A DNA stretch of 64,000 nt. It comes from JAAYPI01 sp963668615. GTDB lineage: Bacteria > Bacteroidota > Bacteroidia > Bacteroidales > Paludibacteraceae. The notes under the pieces were generated by a model. That model saw only the letters and a list, made by a program, of their open reading frames with translations, was not told the DNA's origin and made no database searches. Of the stretch, positions 62,996 to 64,000 are shown one piece after another. The stretch spans positions 90,922 to 154,921 of the forward strand of contig CAXXCL010000004.1 of NCBI GenBank assembly GCA_963668615.2, in the 5' to 3' direction. The first letter of the stretch is position 1, and each line of letters begins with the position of its first letter. The translations under genes were made by a program, and so were the position numbers.

Positions 62996-63089
62996 GATTC
63001 ATAATTATAAACATTTTTACTATACTTGCAAGCTCAATTTGTTTAATTTTTATAACACATAGATATTTCTTACATTTAGGAGATTTTAG

Positions 63090-63097
63090 TATCTTTG
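63090..63097 (+). promoter_or_regulatory. Bacteroidota -7 element of rlmN
   Basis: TATCTTTG (TAnnTTTG) 33 bp before the GTG start of rlmN. Confidence 0.5.
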
Positions 63098-63130
63098 TGA
63101 GATTAAAAATTTAATTTAAAAAGTAAAGTT

Positions 63131-64000
63131 GTGGCTAAAAAAGCATTATTAGGAAATACCTTAACCGAACTTCAAGAAATAGTAAAAGCAAATGGTCTTC
63201 CTGCTTTTTCCGCAAAACAAATAGCCGATTGGCTTTACAAAAAGCGTGTAACTACTATCGAAGAAATGACCAATATATCGGCTGCTAACCGAGAAAAATT
63301 GGCTGAAAAATACTGTGTCGGAGCAAAAAAGCCGACGGAAAAAAGCGAATCCAAAGACAAAACAAAAAAATATCTTTTTGAAACCGAAAAAAATAAGCAT
63401 GTTGAAGCCGTATTTATTCCTGAAAAAGAAAGATTTACCTTGTGTATTTCTTCTCAAGTAGGTTGCAAAATGAATTGCTTGTTTTGTGCTACAGGCAAAC
63501 AAGGTTTTGGAGGAAATCTTACGGCTGGGGAAATTTTAAATCAAGTACAAAGCATTGATGAAAGTGAACAGCTAACGAACATTGTTTTTATGGGCATGGG
63601 GGAACCATTGGATAATGTCACGGAAGTACTCAAAGCAATAGAAATCATAACAGCTGAATATGGTTATGGATGGAGTCCGAAACGTGTTACACTATCAACA
63701 TCCGGTATTCTTCCCCATCTGAAAACATTTTTAGATCAGACACAATGCAACTTGGCGATTAGCTTACACTCTGCCTCAAAACTGGAACGCAAAGAGTTAA
63801 TGCCGATAGAAAAAACCTACGCCATCAGCGAAGTTATTAACCTGGTAAAACTGTATGATTGGAGTCACCAACGCCGCATTTCGTTCGAATACATTTTATT
63901 CAACGAATTGAACGACACGGAAGAGCAAGCATTACTGTTGGCAGAAATGTTACGACATATTGATTGCCGTGTGAACTTAATTCCCTACCACCCCATTCCG
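63131..64000 (+). CDS. rlmN: Dual-specificity RNA methyltransferase RlmN, C-terminus beyond window edge
   Basis: Radical SAM enzyme that makes m2A2503 in 23S rRNA and m2A37 in some tRNAs. The frame starts at GTG 63131 (MAKKALLGNTLTELQEIVKA). It shows PAFSAKQIADWLYKKRV, the 4Fe-4S motif SSQVGCKMNCLFCATGKQGF (CxxxCxxC), NIVFMGMGEPLDNV and SLHSASKLERKELMPIEKT. 290 codons are visible of about 340; the second catalytic Cys near the C-terminus lies outside the window. Confidence 0.95.
   Translation, partial: MAKKALLGNTLTELQEIVKANGLPAFSAKQIADWLYKKRVTTIEEMTNISAANREKLAEKYCVGAKKPTEKSESKDKTKKYLFETEKNKHVEAVFIPEKERFTLCISSQVGCKMNCLFCATGKQGFGGNLTAGEILNQVQSIDESEQLTNIVFMGMGEPLDNVTEVLKAIEIITAEYGYGWSPKRVTLSTSGILPHLKTFLDQTQCNLAISLHSASKLERKELMPIEKTYAISEVINLVKLYDWSHQRRISFEYILFNELNDTEEQALLLAEMLRHIDCRVNLIPYHPIP

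Overview
The window comes from a low-GC member of the Bacteroidota, most likely Bacteroidales. The evidence is a type IX secretion pair (PorU/PorV), a T9SS C-terminal sorting domain, Bacteroidota-type -7 promoter elements (TAnnTTTG) upstream of many genes, an RNR activase of the Bacteroidota type and DUF5687/DUF2975 neighbours. The genus cannot be fixed from sequence alone. No rRNA, tRNA, CRISPR array or intact insertion sequence was seen.

Layout. 1-3 kb: pyruvate kinase (cut by the window edge) and a PiT phosphate transporter with its DUF47 partner. 3.4-5.1 kb: a 37-aa Lys/Glu-rich protein and an AbiEi/AbiEii (type IV) toxin-antitoxin pair with a long inverted repeat over its promoter. 5.2-23.7 kb: a surface/secretion island, all on the minus strand. 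In transcription order it holds an outer-membrane beta-barrel gene broken by two homopolymer frameshifts, a 1452-aa exported protein, a leucine-rich-repeat/SprB-repeat protein with a T9SS sorting domain, and a 1338-aa fibronectin/zincin protein with a variable C-terminal effector domain. Then come a small exported protein (candidate immunity), a start-less second cassette (the same linker joined to a GH19 lysozyme-like domain), a second exported protein (candidate immunity), an ATPase remnant and an exported fibronectin protein. 23.9-25.7 kb: a PIN / GNAT-EVE / ASCH cluster, with PIN and GNAT separated by a frameshift in an A9 run. 26-36 kb: housekeeping genes (mnmE, ispF) and the fumarylacetoacetase-like/porU/porV/ispF run. 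36-44 kb: SUI1, an AddA/RecB-like helicase-nuclease, MTA/SAH nucleosidase, an epimerase, frameshifted rsmE, a DapB-like protein, a DUF4015 glycosidase and a CDGSH protein. 44-51.6 kb: an IMP dehydrogenase variant, an Nramp-like transporter with a MgtE-N/CBS partner behind a switch-like leader, a GH13 amylase and a SIMPL protein. 51.7-54.3 kb: anaerobic RNR genes nrdG-nrdD behind a cobalamin riboswitch. 54.5-64 kb: riboflavin synthase, a DUF2975/HTH pair, a DUF5687 ABC exporter, two unrecognised envelope proteins, an M16 peptidase and rlmN (cut by the window edge).

The most interesting parts are three. First, the polymorphic effector locus at 7.6-14.1 kb, where a 341-bp linker duplicated at about 99% identity joins two unrelated C-terminal domains, both apparently peptidoglycan-directed and each followed by an exported small protein. 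Second, the mutually exclusive hairpins controlling the Shine-Dalgarno sequence of the MgtE-N/Nramp operon. Third, the PIN-GNAT-EVE-ASCH cluster. Four independent frame breaks lie in or next to A/T homopolymers, including one in the conserved gene rsmE, so sequence errors must be considered before calling these genes dead or phase-variable.
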